In this document: one piece after another, positions 40,831 to 42,549 of the stretch
Position numbering within the stretch: the first letter of the stretch is position 1
Layout: each line of letters starts with the position of its first letter
Source: Geobacteraceae bacterium
GTDB lineage: Bacteria; Desulfobacterota; Desulfuromonadia; Geobacterales; Pseudopelobacteraceae
Reading direction: 5' to 3'
NCBI GenBank assembly: GCA_025355325.1
Contig: JANXZX010000219.1
Coordinates: 1-42,549, forward strand
Length of the DNA stretch: 42,549 bases
The notes under the pieces: model-generated
What the model saw: the letters and a program-made list of their open reading frames with translations, nothing else
Told to the model about the DNA's origin: nothing
Database searches by the model: none
Made by a program: the position numbers and the translations under genes

Positions 40831-42044
40831 CCTTCGCTCCTTATTGATTCCAGCGGACGGACCCTGCCGGCTTTCCAGGCCGGGTAAATTCCGCTTAAGA
40901 GTCCCACAACCACTATGATCGCCAGAGTGAGGCCTGCAAGCTTCATATCAATGTCCACCAGCTTCCCTCCCGGTGCATAGGGAAGGATTATTCTGACCAG
41001 TAAATCCGACAGTCGGGCAAAGACGAATGCCAGACCGATCCCGGCGATCCCGCCGCTGGTGCAGAGGATCAGGGTTTCGATCCAGACCAGAATAAAAATG
41101 TCACCCGGCATTGCTCCCATGGTTTTCAGGATGCCGATTTCCTGCATCCGCTCCAGCACCGACATGAGGATGGTATTTACGACGCCTACCATGGCAATCA
41201 GCAGGGCAATGATCGCAATGGAAAGTACCATTACCCGCGCCGTGGCAATCAGCTTCATGATCGTCTGCTTTACCTGGCTGAAGCTGACCACCTGCATGTC
41301 CGGCAGCTTATACAGCGCTGTTTCCAGTAGCGTAATGTCGGCGTCTTTTTTTACCTTGATGCCGATGGTGGTTATTTTGTCCAGTCCGCAAATATTCTGA
41401 AGTTTTTTCAAGGGGACGAAGATGGTGCCGTCATCCTGGGAACCGGTCCGTTCCAGTATGCCCACCACTTTGAGCGGGACGTTTTTTTCCGGTACCATGA
41501 TCATGTCTCCCACTACCCGCTGTTCCAGTTCTGCCGCTTCGTACCCCATGACCGCTTCGGCAGCCATAGCCTCATGAAACCAGCCCCCTTCGTGAAACCG
41601 GAAAAACGGCTTCATTTCGGGAAACGTGGCAACGTCAACGCCGTAGTACCCGGCAATACCACCACCATCACCCTTGTTTGGATCAAAGAAAGCCTGCATC
41701 AGAATCGGGGTGGCTTTGTCCACTTCCGGCCGGGATGTGATCGACTGCACCACATCCTGTTCAATGTACCTCAGTCCCGCTCCGCCTTGCAGCATCATGG
41801 TGGCCGCTTCGTAGGGGCAACCCTTGGCCATGATCATGACTTGGAAGCCCAGCATCTCGATGCTCTTGTCGATGGCTCCCCGGTAGCCGAGCATGAAGCC
41901 GCCCAGGGATACGGCAACGGCTACCGCAAGAGCGACTCCGGCCACCGTGAGACCAGTCCTGACCAGCCGTCGGCGCAAGTTCTTTGCGGCCAGCCCGACG
42001 TAGCGTTTGATGGGGAACCGGTCCTTTGCGTAAACTTGTTCCAT
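40827..42044 (-). CDS. MacB/FtsX-type ABC permease
   Basis: ATG 42044 is chosen: GGGAG sits just upstream, and the longer frame to 42125 runs into the neighbouring gene. The 405-residue product has one TM near residues 27-50, a large extracytoplasmic MacB-like domain (about 55-255; IEQDVVQSITSRPEVDKATPI) and three C-terminal TMs, typical of MacB_PCD plus FtsX domains. VNTILMSVLERMQEIGILKTMGA is the hallmark cytoplasmic coupling segment, and PAWKAGRVRPLESIR ends the protein. The substrate is unknown. Its neighbours (NosL-like protein, OB-fold-like protein) suggest that it moves or releases a metal-loaded or periplasmic protein. Confidence 0.93.
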   Translation of the reverse strand: MEQVYAKDRFPIKRYVGLAAKNLRRRLVRTGLTVAGVALAVAVAVSLGGFMLGYRGAIDKSIEMLGFQVMIMAKGCPYEAATMMLQGGAGLRYIEQDVVQSITSRPEVDKATPILMQAFFDPNKGDGGGIAGYYGVDVATFPEMKPFFRFHEGGWFHEAMAAEAVMGYEAAELEQRVVGDMIMVPEKNVPLKVVGILERTGSQDDGTIFVPLKKLQNICGLDKITTIGIKVKKDADITLLETALYKLPDMQVVSFSQVKQTIMKLIATARVMVLSIAIIALLIAMVGVVNTILMSVLERMQEIGILKTMGAMPGDIFILVWIETLILCTSGGIAGIGLAFVFARLSDLLVRIILPYAPGGKLVDIDMKLAGLTLAIIVVVGLLSGIYPAWKAGRVRPLESIRSEG

Positions 42045-42054
42045 AAATCTCCCT

Positions 42055-42426
42055 TTAATCGAATCTGACCGCACTAGCCCAGAACTGATACCCATCTTGG
42101 TAGGGGACCATTTGCCCCTCGACACGCGCCCGGTGTCCGTTCTTTCTGGGTGCTTTCATCGCGATTTCCGCAATGTCGATCCGGAGCAGGTTCTGACCGG
42201 ACTCGAAAAAAAAGTAACAGCCCATTGTGGTACATTGCTTACGCACTTCCCCTTCGATGAGGAGGGTCCTACCCACGAAATCTTTCGGCCTTTCGATGAG
42301 ACTTGCGACGTCGGCTTTCGGCACCCCAGTAAACGAGCCGAATTCGCTGGGCAAGCGCATTTGCTGCCAGAGGAGGATTCCTCCCACCACGAGGATCAGG
42401 CCGCATAAGATAAAAATCGCTTTCAT
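42055..42426 (-). CDS. membrane-anchored OB-fold-like protein with a CX4C pair
   Basis: A 123-residue protein with one N-terminal TM (about residues 3-20) and a small extracytoplasmic domain of the type VGRTLLIEGEVRKQCTTMGC...RVEGQMVPYQDGYQFWASAV. The beta-rich character and the Cys pair C65/C70 followed by aromatic residues resemble OB-fold proteins such as CcmE-like or DUF4920-like proteins, where the Cys may bind metal or a cofactor. It is 10 bp upstream of the permease start and so likely part of the ABC/NosL transporter operon. A firm family call would need a profile search. Confidence 0.72.
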   Translation of the reverse strand: MKAIFILCGLILVVGGILLWQQMRLPSEFGSFTGVPKADVASLIERPKDFVGRTLLIEGEVRKQCTTMGCYFFFESGQNLLRIDIAEIAMKAPRKNGHRARVEGQMVPYQDGYQFWASAVRFD

Positions 42427-42429
42427 CGT

Positions 42430-42549
42430 TTACCCCTTAGGCGGTTTCTTCTTTAGTAGGGCCTCTTTCGCTTTCTCGAAAAACGGCTCGAATTTGCGTC
42501 CATACACGAAGAAATCGAGTAGGATCAGATTCTTTCGTATGCCACGAAT
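42430..42549 (-). CDS. 3' end of an unidentified gene (truncated by window edge)
   Basis: The - strand is open from 42549 to a TAA at 42430-42432, giving the last 39 residues of a protein: a basic, partly hydrophobic sequence with NLILLDFFVYGRKFEPFFEK followed by a Lys-rich end. It stops four bases before the OB-fold-like gene's ATG, so it probably belongs to the same operon. I cannot name it from this fragment. Confidence 0.6.
   Translation of the reverse strand: MRGIRKNLILLDFFVYGRKFEPFFEKAKEALLKKKPPKG

Overview
The window looks like chromosome of a Geobacter-type bacterium (Desulfuromonadia). The main evidence is a tandem set of very large secreted multiheme c-type cytochromes mixing CX4CH and CX2CH haem sites, an arrangement typical of the Geobacter 'CxxxxCH...CXXCH' family. 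Other support comes from a ResB/ResC haem-ligation pair, an orphan PAS kinase, a bacteriohemerythrin and GGCGGGG-type lipoproteins. This is recognition from memory; no search was run. The layout is simple: genes are on the + strand up to about 19.0 kb and on the - strand afterwards, meeting at a strong terminator at 19031-19078.

Region A (1-11370, +) is an electron-transfer block. It holds the 3' part of one cytochrome, a complete 20-motif cytochrome and a complete 28-motif cytochrome, all paralogues. These are followed without a gap by resB (7 bp overlap) and resC/ccsA (ATGA overlap), then a B12-binding-type radical SAM protein and a small His-rich membrane protein. The cytochromes carry, besides CX2CH and CX4CH, a conserved CX3CH at the mature N-terminus and a recurrent CXCH. 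The adjacent CcsBA-type pair may be dedicated to such clients.

Region B (11496-19026, +) has an orphan PAS histidine kinase, an unrecognised secreted protein, a 658-bp gene-free stretch with two palindromic repeat elements, a DUF1972-type glycosyltransferase, a YjbH-like outer-membrane protein and a small lipoprotein.

Region C (19224-33273, -) is a Wzx/Wzy-type polysaccharide locus read from right to left: Wza-like SLBB exporter, Wzz chain-length protein (TTG start), a methyltransferase, a small membrane ORF whose tail resembles the Wzz tail, two more methyltransferases, flippase, GT2, Wzy-like polymerase, GT2, GT4, FkbM methyltransferase and a secreted GH99/WbsX-like protein. No priming glycosyltransferase is in the window. 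The middle of the locus is visibly AT-richer than its flanks.

Region D (33533-34917, -) is a REC-Hpt phosphorelay protein and a bacteriohemerythrin.

Region E (35228-42549, -) is a probable copper-handling or envelope redox block: two NosL-family proteins, a MacB/LolD-type ABC ATPase and permease, a membrane-anchored OB-fold-like protein, a Cys-rich secreted protein, a Met-rich lipoprotein, an outer-membrane beta-barrel and a TlpA-like lipoprotein. It ends at a clear terminator (35164-35198) and is entered at the right edge by the 3' end of another gene. A 166-bp palindromic repeat lies in this block (39461-39626) and again at 14525-14690.

The most interesting candidates are the non-canonical haem motifs with a co-encoded haem ligase, the duplicated-NosL/ABC/Cys-rich cluster, and the dispersed 166-bp element.
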